Source of the DNA: Bacteroidales bacterium UBA3844
GTDB taxonomy: Bacteria; Bacteroidota; Bacteroidia; Bacteroidales; Paludibacteraceae
DNA: 13,751 bases
Direction of reading: 5' to 3'
Assembly (NCBI GenBank): GCA_002392915.1
Contig: DGHQ01000027.1
Coordinates: forward strand, 1-13,751
The notes under the pieces were generated by a model. It had not been told where the DNA came from. It ran no database searches and was given only the letters and a program-made list of their open reading frames with translations. Both the position numbers and the translations under genes were made by a program. Positions 13,717-13,751 of this stretch are shown piece by piece; within the stretch, counting starts at the first letter, position 1; each line of letters begins with the position of its first letter.

Positions 13717-13751
13717 ATTTGTATGTTAACGTCAGTTCGATGAAATATAAC

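Noticed and set aside
1..13751. tRNA or rRNA genes
   Set aside because: I saw no cloverleaf with TTCRA-type T-loop or rRNA-like conserved stretches in the gaps between genes.

Overview
This window looks like a chromosomal segment of an anaerobic member of the Bacteroidales (Bacteroidota); genus not determinable from sequence alone. The evidence is the recurring Bacteroidota promoter form (TTTG or TTG, about 20 bases, TAnnTTTG), few purine-rich ribosome binding sites, a pyruvate:ferredoxin oxidoreductase, a SAM-II type riboswitch, and many short dispersed intergenic repeats of the kind common in this group.

Layout: (1) 1-1379, minus strand: N-terminal 459 residues of pyruvate:ferredoxin oxidoreductase, running off the left edge. 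(2) 1380-1827: divergent control region with a metK promoter, a SAM-II-like aptamer, an intrinsic terminator that lies inside a 20-codon open frame, and a further hairpin. (3) 1828-3111, plus: metK, closed by a strong terminator. (4) 3167-5419: accessory stretch on the minus strand with a membrane-anchored DUF1963/YwqG-like protein, a two-part Imm11-like gene that looks like one frame broken at an A6 run, and two copies of a double-hairpin dispersed repeat. (5) 5420-6331, minus: a small MscS-type channel with its own terminator. (6) 6605-7879, plus: a membrane protein with a C-terminal Suppressor-of-fused (SUFU) domain. (7) 7880-8228: repeats, including a 191-bp non-coding element with 16-bp perfect terminal inverted repeats (MITE-like). 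(8) 8229-8972, minus: an unrecognised membrane protein. (9) 9263-13690, plus: metF and metH, followed by an AT-rich repeat.

How the genes fit together: MetF makes 5-methyltetrahydrofolate, MetH (B12-dependent) passes the methyl group to homocysteine to make methionine, and MetK turns methionine into S-adenosylmethionine (SAM), which is the expected ligand of the riboswitch in front of metK. Between these housekeeping genes sits an accessory island of immunity-type families (DUF1963, Imm11-like, SUFU) and repeats. No toxin gene is visible, so if these are immunity proteins they are orphans here.

The most interesting signal is the metK leader. The SAM-II-like aptamer is about 150 bases from the metK start, too far to mask its ribosome binding site in the usual SAM-II manner. 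It is instead followed, 11 bases on, by a small open frame whose own codons form an intrinsic terminator, suggesting control by transcription termination, perhaps coupled to translation of the small frame.
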